Origin: Glaciecola sp. 33A
GTDB lineage: Bacteria; Pseudomonadota; Gammaproteobacteria; Enterobacterales; Alteromonadaceae
DNA length: 64,000 bases
NCBI RefSeq assembly: GCF_002836745.1
Contig: NZ_PJAR01000042.1
Location: 124,001-188,000, forward strand
Direction of reading: 5' to 3'
The position numbers and the translations under genes are program-made. Below, piece after piece: positions 1 to 9,895 of this stretch; positions within the stretch are counted from its first letter, which is position 1, and every line of letters begins with the position of its first letter. The notes beneath the pieces were generated by a model, which was not told where the DNA came from, did no database searches, and saw only the letters and a program-made list of their open reading frames with translations.

Positions 1-282
1 AAAATTTTAGATTCCGCTAGATACACAAGCACGATAATGATGTCCCAGATGGCAAACAATACCCCCAGTTTTTTAAGACCATCTATGGAAATTAGGTTGT
101 ATCACGACGCGAAGGTTGCAGAAGTATTAAGTTGTCAGAAAGTATCTAAGTTACAGCCGACCTATGAATATCCTAATTTAAATATGCATTTGCGAAATGA
201 AAAGCAAATGGTGAATGTGTTTTTGGCGGAGTGGTTACACTTCTGTTTAGAACAACGCAAACTGCAGATTATAATAAGTTAG
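1..282 (+). CDS. yqiB: DUF1249 family protein (YqiB-like), 5' end outside window
   Basis: The reading frame is open to the left edge of the window, so this is the C-terminal part of a longer gene; an internal ATG at 37 is not the start. The visible protein matches my recollection of E. coli YqiB: PSMEIRLYHDAKVAEV followed by a YxYPN segment and an FLAEWLHFCL end. YqiB is a small cytoplasmic protein of unknown function usually found beside nudF, cpdA and yqiA. It lies 18 bp upstream of yqiA on the same strand, so the two are probably cotranscribed. The cpdA gene that separates them in E. coli is not here. Confidence 0.85.
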   Translation, partial: KILDSARYTSTIMMSQMANNTPSFLRPSMEIRLYHDAKVAEVLSCQKVSKLQPTYEYPNLNMHLRNEKQMVNVFLAEWLHFCLEQRKLQIIIS

Positions 283-300
283 AAACACAATGGGAACCGA

Positions 301-915
301 ATGGATCATATTATTTACTTACACGGATTTTTAAGCTCACCGAAATCCGAAAAAGCACGGTTAGTGTTGAAATACGTTGCTCATAATCATCCAAATATAC
401 AACTACACATCCCCAAGTTACCCGGCAATTCTGCAAAAGCGGTTGAGATAGTCGAGCGACTCATATGTACTGTTTTGAGCAATAAAAGCATGAACAAAAA
501 CATGAACAAAGACACACCTACTAATGGACTTCGATTTATTGGAAGTTCAATGGGTGGTTTCCTAGCTACGTATTGTGTTGAAACTTATGGTGGCAAAGCA
601 GTGCTTGTTAATCCGGCAGTCGAGCCATTCAATCTGCTGACAGAGTATTTCGGGGAACACCTCAATCCTTATACTGGAGAAGTGTTTAGCATCGACCAAA
701 GTAGCGTTGGTCAGTTACTTCAATTGAACAAAGTAATAAAGAGAAATGATCCTAACTATTTAGTTTATTTGCAGAAAGAAGACGAAACATTAGATTATCG
801 GTTGGCAGAAAAAAAATATGGTACTGACTGCTGTATTATTGAAGAGGGAGGTAATCATTCGTTCACTGGCTTGCAAAACCATTTAAGGGACATTATTGGA
901 TTCTTATCGCAGTAA
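301..915 (+). CDS. yqiA: YqiA/YcfP family alpha/beta-hydrolase (esterase)
   Basis: A 204-residue cytoplasmic alpha/beta-fold esterase. The N-terminal strand and oxyanion region are IIYLHGFLSSP (residues 4-14). The nucleophile elbow GSSMGG gives Ser83, the C-terminal GGNHSFTG gives the catalytic His near 186, and an acidic residue lies in the LDYR segment. E. coli YqiA hydrolyses short acyl and palmitoyl-CoA esters; the true substrate is unknown. It is followed by parE, as in E. coli. Residues 61-75 form a low-complexity loop (NKSMNKNMNKDTPTN) encoded by a 12-bp tandem repeat running into the GACACACCT core at 511-519. From memory the E. coli protein is about 12 residues shorter here, so this looks like a repeat-driven insertion in a tolerant surface loop. 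Confidence 0.9.
   Translation: MDHIIYLHGFLSSPKSEKARLVLKYVAHNHPNIQLHIPKLPGNSAKAVEIVERLICTVLSNKSMNKNMNKDTPTNGLRFIGSSMGGFLATYCVETYGGKAVLVNPAVEPFNLLTEYFGEHLNPYTGEVFSIDQSSVGQLLQLNKVIKRNDPNYLVYLQKEDETLDYRLAEKKYGTDCCIIEEGGNHSFTGLQNHLRDIIGFLSQ
489..519 (-). repeat. AGGTGTGTC core with 12-bp tandem unit inside yqiA
   Basis: On the minus strand the core AGGTGTG is followed by TCTTTGTTCATG and then TTTTTGTTCATG, two 12-bp units differing at one base. In the yqiA frame this gives the MNK-MNKDTP loop. It belongs to the window-wide repeat family and is the clearest coding-region copy that carries the tandem tail. Confidence 0.75.
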
Positions 916-979
916 TAGGATGTCTTTTATAGGTATGATAAGGGTTAACAGCTGCGATGTTTGCTTTTAGACTCAAAAT

Positions 980-995
980 AGGTGTGTCTTTATTG
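980..995 (+). repeat. AGGTGTGTC core with TTTATT tail, single copy
   Basis: The full form ATAGGTGTGTCTTTATT lies in the 186-bp gap between yqiA and parE. It has no inverted partner nearby and no clear tandem tail. I see no strong terminator in this gap; the parE promoter is presumably here but is not obvious. Confidence 0.7.
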
Positions 996-1083
996 GCCGT
1001 TCTTAATGCTAATAAAATTAGCTAAAACCTTCATTGCTCAAGAGCTTCAGCCTTGCTAATATCGTTGTTAATAAATTAAATAA

Positions 1084-2994
<1,911 letters not shown>

Positions 2995-3024
2995 TACTGT
3001 TGCGCCAAAAAAATTGGATTAGTA

Positions 3025-4335
3025 ATGAAACGATTCATCAAGATTACAGCACTTGCTCTAATTAGCTTATTTTGCCTTTCTGTGATTTTGTTAATCGATT
3101 TATCACCAACGGTTGCAAAAAATGCATATCAACAAGTTAAAAATGCTGAGAACGTGTCAGAATTAATTATGCAACTGCGCTCAAGCCTAAGGAATCGATA
3201 CCAACCGCAACAAATTGATATCTCATATTCACAAGCCGAAAGTTTGTTAGGCTTCACTCAGCGTGCTCTACCGAACGTGAGTAGTGATATTAAATTATCT
3301 GAAGACCAGGCTGAAATCCTGATTTCATATCAACTTCCTGCCTACCTTTTATCTTTGTACGTAAATGTCTCGATAAAAGTTAAAGAAGCCAGTTATCTGG
3401 ACGTTGAAAGCGTTTCCATCGGTGTAATTACTTTACCGGGAGATTGGGCATTAAGTTGGGTCGAAGCATTTGCGAATTCTTATACAAATAGCGAAGTTGC
3501 GACTAAAGCAATTCAACAAGTAGCAAAAACAGATATATCACCTCATCAAGTCATTGTTAGTCTGAATCCGCTGGATCCATTGCTTCGAGAACTAAAAAAC
3601 ATTAAGACTTCAGGTGATGGCAGTGAACGACAATTGTTGAAAATAAAAATAGCACACTACCTAAGACTTTTAGATAGCCTTCCTCTCCCGAATGACTTAG
3701 CAACCCAGAACAAAGACACATCTCTTAGTTATTATTTGCACAAGATTATGCTAGAAGCGAAAGCGATGAGTTCCCAAGATCCATTAGGAAATTCAAACTC
3801 AGCTACCTTAGAAAATGAAGCCGCTATAATGGCTTTGGCCATTTATGTTGGGCACAGAAGGTTTTCAACGCTTTTTGGTGATCTTTCATTTGCAGTCGAT
3901 CCAATTCCTACAGTGCGAAAAAAGCCAGTTTTAGCAAATCGACAGGATTTAAGCTTACACTTTATATTCTCAGCTGCGATTAAACTATTATCGGAGCAGG
4001 GCATTAGTATTGCTGTTGGTGAGTTTAAAGAACTCATGGACAGAGGGAATGGAGGGTCTGGCTATAGCTTTGTTGATTTAACCGCGGATATGGCGGGCGC
4101 TAATTTTGCTACTTTGGCTGTTGACCCCAGAACAGCAGAGCAAATTCAGAATATTATGTCCTCGGAAGCAAGTGAATCCTTTTTCTTTCCAAATATTGAT
4201 GGTTTTGATGAGGGAATGGATAAATCACAATTCCGACAAAAGTATTCCGACATAGAAAGTATAGAATACTTAAAGGTATTAGACGAAATTGAAAGACGTT
4301 TGAGTAAATTACCCGTGAGTAGAATATCAAATTGA
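3025..4335 (+). CDS. Conserved hypothetical, N-terminally anchored or exported protein
   Basis: A 436-residue protein starting 30 bp after parE on the same strand. It has one hydrophobic segment at about residues 7-27 with a positively charged N-terminus, consistent with an uncleaved anchor or Sec signal; the remainder is hydrophilic and probably periplasmic. I recognise no catalytic motif or named domain. Position behind parE suggests cotranscription but gives no function. It ends 8 bp before the end of the convergent transposase gene. Confidence 0.7.
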   Translation: MKRFIKITALALISLFCLSVILLIDLSPTVAKNAYQQVKNAENVSELIMQLRSSLRNRYQPQQIDISYSQAESLLGFTQRALPNVSSDIKLSEDQAEILISYQLPAYLLSLYVNVSIKVKEASYLDVESVSIGVITLPGDWALSWVEAFANSYTNSEVATKAIQQVAKTDISPHQVIVSLNPLDPLLRELKNIKTSGDGSERQLLKIKIAHYLRLLDSLPLPNDLATQNKDTSLSYYLHKIMLEAKAMSSQDPLGNSNSATLENEAAIMALAIYVGHRRFSTLFGDLSFAVDPIPTVRKKPVLANRQDLSLHFIFSAAIKLLSEQGISIAVGEFKELMDRGNGGSGYSFVDLTADMAGANFATLAVDPRTAEQIQNIMSSEASESFFFPNIDGFDEGMDKSQFRQKYSDIESIEYLKVLDEIERRLSKLPVSRISN

Positions 4336-4342
4336 TAGAAGT

Positions 4343-5320
4343 TTATTGAAACAAGCGTAACGCTGTCGATATTCCTTTTAGTTTCTTTTGCCGAATCTTT
4401 TTTCTGTATTTTTCCATAGATATTACAGATCCTATAACGTAACTAAATTCTTCTTCAATATGCGCAGTCAGTGTTAGCCAGTTCTCCTCATCAATTCCAA
4501 ACTGTTCCAATAGACTAGATTTAATCTTCGTATTTACGAGTCGAATGTTCTTCAATCTTGTTGCCGTTTGACGCAGAAGATTTGTATAACAAGTTAAGTC
4601 AATGTTGATAAAGGTAGGGTCACTTTCAAGCTGAGTTTTTAGGCATTTGAGTTCCGTAGGTTGCTTACCAAGTTTCATACAAGTTAATCGTCTTTTTATA
4701 CTGGTATAATGCGAATTTTCTAGGGTAGTGGCTATTCCTGCTCTTATTGGATTTAAATCGACGTAGATCATACATGAGACGATCGCACGCTCGTCCAACA
4801 ACGCTTGAGACTTGAAACGTGACTCCCAAAATCGTCCAGAACACTTATCTTCTCTATTCGCCCGCAGCGCAATATACTGATTCAATGCTTTCATAAAATA
4901 ACTAATGCTAATGAGTCTTTTTCTATAAATATTAGTAATTTTGTGGATAGTAGATAATTGTATCGGTGTCAGTTTTTTTCTTTGTTGTGGGTCAATATAC
5001 ATAGCTGTAATTGTTTTGTTCGGGTGCACTGAGTGCCAACGTTGTATAACCTCCATGTTGGTCCATTGTTTTGCGCGCTCGGTATCTACATGTAAGACTA
5101 GATGGTTGTGATTATGCATAATAGCATATGCACAAACATCAATAGAAAATGCTGACGAAAGCTTGGTTAAACGCTTTTCAAACCAATTCCTGCGGTGCTC
5201 AAAACTCTTTCCAGTGAACTTGTCATAGCCACATAAAAAAGCCCGGCGAACACAGCGGCTAATACAATGGTAGTAAGAGGTTTGTGATAATATTATTTGT
5301 TTGCTGCGAGCAATTGGCAT
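4343..5320 (-). CDS. REP-associated-type tyrosine (Y1/HUH) transposase
   Basis: A 325-residue Y1_Tnp family protein (IS200-like fold, RAYT type). The family opening YYHCISRCVRRAFLCG lies at 16-31. The HUH metal-binding motif is H71-N72-H73 within MHNHNHLVLHV, SGRFWESRFKSQALLDE at 161-177 is diagnostic, and Tyr186 in YVDLNPIRAG is the probable nicking residue. All key residues are present and the frame is intact, so it may be active. RAYT proteins nick single-stranded DNA at REP hairpins and are usually single-copy genes flanked by the repeats they act on. Immediately upstream lies a cluster of the window-wide AGGTGTGTC repeat (5431-5570). No IS ends or target duplications are evident. Confidence 0.88.
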   Translation of the reverse strand: MPIARSKQIILSQTSYYHCISRCVRRAFLCGYDKFTGKSFEHRRNWFEKRLTKLSSAFSIDVCAYAIMHNHNHLVLHVDTERAKQWTNMEVIQRWHSVHPNKTITAMYIDPQQRKKLTPIQLSTIHKITNIYRKRLISISYFMKALNQYIALRANREDKCSGRFWESRFKSQALLDERAIVSCMIYVDLNPIRAGIATTLENSHYTSIKRRLTCMKLGKQPTELKCLKTQLESDPTFINIDLTCYTNLLRQTATRLKNIRLVNTKIKSSLLEQFGIDEENWLTLTAHIEEEFSYVIGSVISMEKYRKKIRQKKLKGISTALRLFQ

Positions 5321-5430
5321 TTTATACCCCTGTATTTATGGTTCTTATAGGGTATTGGACTAAGTCAAAATTAGTAGCTGCCTTGAAGTACAGTTTTTGC
5401 GTTTCTATGTGAATAAACAGGTTAAAACAA

Positions 5431-5570
5431 AGACACACCTAACAACCTGCGGTCTGGTAAGTAACCAATTTAAAGTTTGCTAGGATGCACAATGAAAAGA
5501 AACAGGTGTGTCCTTTTAGATTTTCCTTTTAGATTTTTTTAGATTTTCTTTTAGACTACTTTTAGACCAG
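5431..5570. repeat. Inverted pair of AGGTGTGTC cores with five-unit tandem tail
   Basis: GACACACCT at 5432-5440 and AGGTGTGTC at 5504-5512 face each other about 63 nt apart. After AGGTGTG the right-hand copy continues as two exact 13-bp units, TCCTTTTAGATTT (5511-5523 and 5524-5536). Decayed units follow: TTTTAGATTT (5537-5546), TCTTTTAGACTAC (5547-5559) and TTTTAGACCAG (5560-5570). It sits just upstream of the Y1 transposase and just after the end of the minus-strand gene at 5582. Confidence 0.75.
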
Positions 5571-5581
5571 ACAAGGAAAAT

Positions 5582-5884
5582 CTAGAGCGTTATTTTGAAT
5601 TTTGCGAGTGTTAAAAGCATCAATTCCATTTTTTTTACTATCGTAGTAATTTCATTTTCGATATTGACATCGTTGCTTTGAAGCATCGTGACATCACTAG
5701 CAAGTTCGTCTACGTAAGGTCCAAAACGCTTACTTTTTGTAGTAAAACCATTGTCTTCAGTGAAGATTACTGAGAACTTGGCTTTACCCGATTGTTGAAG
5801 TTTATCAAGGGCAGAATCTGCATCAATTGCCTTCCTATATATTATTTGCATGTTTTCAGTTATTTTTACTAGAACCTGCTGCAC
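5582..5884 (-). CDS. Small conserved-looking hypothetical protein
   Basis: A 100-residue soluble, probably mostly helical protein that I cannot assign to a family. It has an alternating charged and hydrophobic pattern, no signal peptide and no cysteine motif. A purine-rich AGGAGATTTT sequence lies just upstream of the start on the minus strand, giving a plausible ribosome binding site and supporting a real gene. It is divergent from the YjfB-like gene at 5996, so 5885-5995 should hold both promoters. Nothing in it indicates a role in repeat mobility. Confidence 0.6.
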   Translation of the reverse strand: MQQVLVKITENMQIIYRKAIDADSALDKLQQSGKAKFSVIFTEDNGFTTKSKRFGPYVDELASDVTMLQSNDVNIENEITTIVKKMELMLLTLAKFKITL

Positions 5885-5995
5885 GAAAATCTCCTAAAAT
5901 TATCCTCAAGAAAATGGCTCAATTGCCGATATACTATTGAAGTGCGTAATTTTGCACACTTTTTTACGTAGCTACAAGCAATAAAAGGAAAAGGT

Positions 5996-6178
5996 ATGGA
6001 TATTTCAGGTACAAGTGCCTCAAGTGTATCCGGTGCGTTGGAGATTAAATCTGCTAAGTTGGCTAAAAGCCTTCAAGAGCAAGAAGGTCAAGCAGCGCTT
6101 CAGTTGATTGAGTCAGCTGACGTACCCAAATCATCATCTAACCCTGGATTAGGTTCTGTAATTAACACTTATGCCTAA
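5996..6178 (+). CDS. YjfB family putative motility protein
   Basis: A 60-residue protein starting MDISG with a good ribosome binding site (AAGGAAAAGGT). The pattern (small Ser/Ala-rich N-terminus, amphipathic helix with LAKSLQEQEGQAALQLIES, short Ser/Pro tail ending in GSVINTYA) resembles the small YjfB-like putative motility family. No function is established. Its 3' end overlaps the 3' end of the convergent epmB by 30 bp. Confidence 0.65.
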   Translation: MDISGTSASSVSGALEIKSAKLAKSLQEQEGQAALQLIESADVPKSSSNPGLGSVINTYA

Positions 6179-7258
6179 GCTAGCCCTCGATGAAGGTTGT
6201 AAATTTAAGTCTATCGGCGTTTTGCTGGGTTGTCCTCCAATCTCAGTTACGAGTTTGGGGACCAGATATCCTGGCAAACGCTTTAGTACTTCTCTGATTA
6301 TTTCCTTAGCAAGTTTAACGTCAACATCAAAATGTGCAGCTCCTTTTACTTTGTCTAACAAATGTAAATAGTATGGCATCACGCCAATGTCAAAAAGAGC
6401 TTCACTCAAAGCAACTTGTTCATTTACTGTATCGTTGACTCCTTTTAAAAGGACGGCCTGATTGAGAAGAGTAACTCCAGATGAACGCATTTTTGAACAG
6501 GCTCTCGCTAGTTGAGGGCTTACTTCATTAGCGTGATTCGTATGCAATACCAATACTTTCTGAAAGCGGCAACCTGCAAACCATTCAACGAATTCATCAT
6601 TCACTCGAGAAGGGATAACGACAGGTAGTCTTGTGTGGATCCGAAGCCTTACTAGATGAGGTATTTCTTCTAACTGAGCAACCAACCATCTTAGATGGCT
6701 GTCTTTAGCCATTAATGGATCGCCGCCTGAGAAGATCACCTCATTGATTTTGTTGTTTTCCTTAATGTAGTTGATAGCCTCCTGCAATTCGCGTTTATTG
6801 ACAGAGTTTTCTTCATAAGGAAATTCTCTCCTAAAACAATATCGACAATTTACAGCACATCCACTTTTGACTATGAGTAAAACTCTATTTTCATATTTAT
6901 GTAAAAGACCTTTTATTTTGTTTTCGTGCTCTTGCAGAGGGTCTTTAACATAACCAAGTGTGTCTTTATATTCTATGTTTTGAGGGAGCACCTGAAGCAA
7001 CAAGGGATCGTTTATATCATTTTTATTCATTAAACTAGCAAAATGCCGTGGTACTTTCATGGAAAAAAGCTTTCTTGCAGCACTATTGTTTACCGCAATT
7101 CCGGGGTCCAAATCTAAAAATTCTAGTAACGACTCAAGGGTCGTAAAACAATTTGCTAATTCTTTTTGCCAGTTTGACTCTACAGCAATGCTATTTTTAG
7201 GTATTATTCGTTTCACAAATATGCTCACAACGTAAATTTTAGAGGAACTATGGCTCAT
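6149..7258 (-). CDS. epmB: EF-P beta-lysylation protein EpmB (lysine 2,3-aminomutase)
   Basis: A radical-SAM, PLP-dependent aminomutase that converts (S)-alpha-lysine to (R)-beta-lysine for EF-P modification. The 4Fe-4S motif is C134-x3-C138-x2-C141 in [11 protein letters not shown], followed by [12 protein letters not shown] and, towards the C-terminus, [19 protein letters not shown]. The first ATG (7258) lies inside the divergent efp start region, so the genes overlap head to head by 9 bp. Alternative in-frame GTG starts at 7228 and 7216 would agree better in length with E. coli EpmB as I recall it. The C-terminus is about 10 residues longer than usual and overlaps the convergent gene at 6178. 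With efp and epmA beside it, the pathway is complete. Confidence 0.95.
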   Translation of the reverse strand: MSHSSSKIYVVSIFVKRIIPKNSIAVESNWQKELANCFTTLESLLEFLDLDPGIAVNNSAARKLFSMKVPRHFASLMNKNDINDPLLLQVLPQNIEYKDTLGYVKDPLQEHENKIKGLLHKYENRVLLIVKSGCAVNCRYCFRREFPYEENSVNKRELQEAINYIKENNKINEVIFSGGDPLMAKDSHLRWLVAQLEEIPHLVRLRIHTRLPVVIPSRVNDEFVEWFAGCRFQKVLVLHTNHANEVSPQLARACSKMRSSGVTLLNQAVLLKGVNDTVNEQVALSEALFDIGVMPYYLHLLDKVKGAAHFDVDVKLAKEIIREVLKRLPGYLVPKLVTEIGGQPSKTPIDLNLQPSSRASLGISVNYRT

Positions 7259-7819
7259 TTCAGTACAAACGAGTTCAAAGCGGGCTTAAAGATAATGCTC
7301 GACGGCGAACCTTGCAACATTCTTGAGAATGAATATGTAAAACCAGGTAAAGGACAAGCCTTCAGCCGTGTCAAACTTCGTAAACTTATTTCGAACAAAG
7401 TACTAGAGAAAACCTTTCGTTCTGGTGATTCAGTCGAAGGTGCTGATGTCATGGATACCGAACTCTCCTATCTCTATACCGATGGTGAGTTCTGGCATTT
7501 TATGAACAACGAAACATTTGAGCAAATTGCCGCCGACGAAAAAGCGTTGGGTGATAGTATCAAGTGGTTAGTTGAAAATGATACCTGTACTATCACATTG
7601 TGGAACGGAACTCCTATCGTTGTGACTCCTCCGAACTTTGTTGAGTTAGCAATTACCGAAACTGACCCCGGTCTAAAAGGTGATACAGCTGGCACGGGCG
7701 GTAAACCCGCGACACTGGCAACTGGGGCTGTTGTTCGTGTTCCATTATTCGTTCAAAAAGGCGAAATAATTAGAGTTGACACACGAAGTGGTGAATATGC
7801 CTCACGTGCACAAAAATAA
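7250..7819 (+). CDS. efp: Translation elongation factor P
   Basis: A 189-residue EF-P, the normal length. EF-P binds ribosomes stalled at polyproline stretches. The modified residue Lys34 is present in the loop [10 protein letters not shown], the form modified by EpmA/EpmB in gammaproteobacteria. Domains: KOW-like N-terminal barrel (1-65) and two OB folds. The end [19 protein letters not shown] is typical. An AGAGGA site just before the ATG supports the start. Its promoter must lie within the 5' part of the divergent epmB gene, an unusually tight arrangement. Confidence 0.98.
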   Translation: MAHFSTNEFKAGLKIMLDGEPCNILENEYVKPGKGQAFSRVKLRKLISNKVLEKTFRSGDSVEGADVMDTELSYLYTDGEFWHFMNNETFEQIAADEKALGDSIKWLVENDTCTITLWNGTPIVVTPPNFVELAITETDPGLKGDTAGTGGKPATLATGAVVRVPLFVQKGEIIRVDTRSGEYASRAQK

Positions 7820-7867
7820 GATAGCGAATGGGGTTGTGCTGCAAGCGCTAACCTCATTCATTGTTTA

Positions 7868-8866
7868 ATGACTATCTCAAATGAATGGCAACCCTCGGGA
7901 TCAATTGAGAGTCTTGTCAAAAGAGCTAAAATACTTTCCGACATCAGACAATATTTTGCGACTGAAAAGGTGTTAGAAGTTGAAACACCGACAATTTCAC
8001 CGTCGACAGTCACAGATGTTCACTTAGAAGCAATGAGAACGGTACATACGAACCCACTCTCTGTTAAAAAGACACGCCTCTTTTTGCAAACTTCGCCTGA
8101 ATATTACATGAAACGTATGTTATGTGCAGGTTTTCCAAGTATTTACCAAATCACTAAATGTTATAGAGATGATGAGGTGGGGCGGTACCATAATCCTGAG
8201 TTTACGATGCTTGAGTGGTACCGGTTAAGCTTTTCAATGAATGAGTTGATAAACGAGGTAGATACGATTTTAAGACTCGTCTTAGACACACCTGCATGCG
8301 ATAAAACTACTTATAGAGAATTATTTTTGAAATACCTAAGTTTAGATGTAAAAAGCGATACTGATTTGAAAGTTGTATCGATTTGCAAAAAGTTTGGCTA
8401 TGAAGATTTAGTTCCATCGGGTTTTAAAGATATGCTTTCTGCATTTGATAGAAATATGCTTTTACAACTGTTGTTTTGTGAAAAAATTGAAACGCGAATC
8501 GGCAGAGAGCGACCTATTGCCGTAACCAACTTTCCAGCTAGTCAGGCGTCGTTGGCTAAAATTGATCCGTCTGAACCATGGTCGTCCCTTCGGTTTGAGT
8601 TTTATTATCAAGGTATTGAGCTTGCCAATGGCTTTGAAGAGCTCAACGATGCTGATGAACAAAAGACGAGATTTATTTTGGATAATAAGCAAAGGAAAGA
8701 AGGTGGTTTGGAAGTAAAGCCTCAAGATGTAAAGTTTTTGAATGCATTGGACGTTGGCTTGCCGATGTGTTCTGGCGTAGCGTTGGGGATTGACCGCCTT
8801 TTAATGTTAGCGCTTGGTAAAAAGCATATAAGTGAAGTATTAAGTTTTGATTTTGCAGCCCTGTAG
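7868..8866 (+). CDS. epmA: EF-P-(R)-beta-lysine ligase EpmA (GenX/PoxA)
   Basis: A 332-residue class II lysyl-tRNA synthetase paralogue lacking the anticodon-binding domain; it transfers beta-lysine onto Lys34 of EF-P. Motif 2 is visible as KCYRDDEVGRYHNPEFTMLEW, motif 3 as GVALGIDRLLML, and the ATP/lysine site around IELANGFEELND. It lies 48 bp after efp. A GACACACCT core (8285-8293) encodes DTP near residue 140. From memory the E. coli protein reads LDCP there with no length change, so this copy is not an insertion. Confidence 0.96.
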   Translation: MTISNEWQPSGSIESLVKRAKILSDIRQYFATEKVLEVETPTISPSTVTDVHLEAMRTVHTNPLSVKKTRLFLQTSPEYYMKRMLCAGFPSIYQITKCYRDDEVGRYHNPEFTMLEWYRLSFSMNELINEVDTILRLVLDTPACDKTTYRELFLKYLSLDVKSDTDLKVVSICKKFGYEDLVPSGFKDMLSAFDRNMLLQLLFCEKIETRIGRERPIAVTNFPASQASLAKIDPSEPWSSLRFEFYYQGIELANGFEELNDADEQKTRFILDNKQRKEGGLEVKPQDVKFLNALDVGLPMCSGVALGIDRLLMLALGKKHISEVLSFDFAAL

Positions 8867-8895
8867 ATGAATACTAGAAAGGAAAGTCAGTATTA

Positions 8896-9552
8896 ATGGA
8901 AAATGAGGGCAATATTGATGTTTGGTTTCAGCAACTAGCAAAAGCTAAAAAGAGCGCAAACAAAGACACACCCCACCTAGTAGTCGGTTATGGCAGCCTC
9001 ATGAGCAAACAAAGCCGAGACACGCATAGCAACATCAGGTCACTCCCGCTTCCTGTTATTGTCAATGGGTGGGAGAGGGCTTGGGTCACGAAGTCTAATG
9101 ATGAAAAACAGACTTATGTTGGCGCCTATCGAAATAGCGCAAGCAGTTTTAATGGCCATGCTTTCTATACTAATATCGATGAAAAGTTACTTCAGCGAGA
9201 GCAAGATTATAGATTTTCGAAGCTCAAGCTGGATCAATTAGATTTTGGCTCAGGGATAAATAGTTCGATGTTAGAGGTACTATCTAATTGCACTGTGTAC
9301 GTTTGCGAAACGCTTGAACGAACAAGTCCAAGCAGAGAGTTTCCCGTAAATGCTAGTTATATCGATACGTGTTTAAAAGGGTGTTTGGATGTTGGTGGAA
9401 TAGAAGAGGTTAAACGATTTATTAAGACAACAAAGCATTGGCCTGATGTTTTCAAACTAGATGACCGATTAAAACCAAAATATCCTAGGGCAGCCACAAC
9501 ATGTATGTCTGAGCGCACAATCTTCGATGAGATACAAAAGCAAAATACATAA
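8896..9552 (+). CDS. Gamma-glutamylcyclotransferase-like fold protein
   Basis: A 218-residue cytoplasmic protein with the GGCT signature VVGYGSLM (about residues 28-35) and a candidate catalytic Glu in LLQREQDY, where the family has an ExxY pattern. Family members cleave gamma-glutamyl or related amides, but many are uncharacterised and the substrate cannot be told. It starts 29 bp after epmA with AGAAAGGAAAG upstream. A near-match of the repeat core (AAAGACACACCCC at 8962) encodes NKDTP just before the first strand. Confidence 0.75.
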   Translation: MENEGNIDVWFQQLAKAKKSANKDTPHLVVGYGSLMSKQSRDTHSNIRSLPLPVIVNGWERAWVTKSNDEKQTYVGAYRNSASSFNGHAFYTNIDEKLLQREQDYRFSKLKLDQLDFGSGINSSMLEVLSNCTVYVCETLERTSPSREFPVNASYIDTCLKGCLDVGGIEEVKRFIKTTKHWPDVFKLDDRLKPKYPRAATTCMSERTIFDEIQKQNT

Positions 9553-9895
9553 TGATCAAAATTCAACAATTGTATTTTATAAAATTAAGTGAGTCAGGTG
9601 CAGAGTCCATCAATAATTTAGTAAATGTCCGCAGATTGTTGCAATAAGTTGATGATATAGAGGTAAATAATCAAGAAAATACAGCTTGTTTTATCGCTGA
9701 AAATATAAACGTTAAAGTATACGATAAGAGCCTTGCTACAAAGCTTTGATGCAAGAGGTGCAATTATGTATCCAAAGAGCTACAAAAACTCTCAAAAAAC
9801 GTAGAGAAAGATACAAAGAAAGAGATATAAAGAAAGACACACCTAAGCACGTGTGTCTTGTTTGTGGTTCTTTTAAGGCCGTCGCGGTTAGGTAA
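9553..9895. repeat. Gene-free gap with repeat hairpin and degenerate tandem tail
   Basis: 343 bp between the ends of the GGCT-like gene and the aldehyde dehydrogenase gene. I see no convincing ORF in the first 240 bp. From about 9796 to 9840 the DNA is a run of related 12-14 bp units (GAAAGATACAAA, GAAAGAGATATAAA, GAAAGACACACC) ending in the core GACACACCT (9836-9844). The core then faces GTGTGTCTT (9851-9859), giving the hairpin AAGACACAC / GTGTGTCTT with a 7-nt loop. It could serve as a bidirectional terminator for the convergent genes. Confidence 0.7.

Noticed and set aside
4343-5320. Complete IS200/IS605 insertion sequence
   Set aside because: No tnpB, no recognisable left or right end hairpins and no boundary consistent with an insertion; the protein pattern is RAYT type.
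5431-5570. CRISPR array
   Set aside because: Units are 10-13 bp without unique spacers of constant length, and no cas genes are nearby.
6961-6970. Further copy of the repeat core inside epmB
   Set aside because: AAGTGTGTC differs from AGGTGTGTC and lacks the consensus flank; treated as a near-match only. The same was decided for 3714, 25001, 37462 and 44069.
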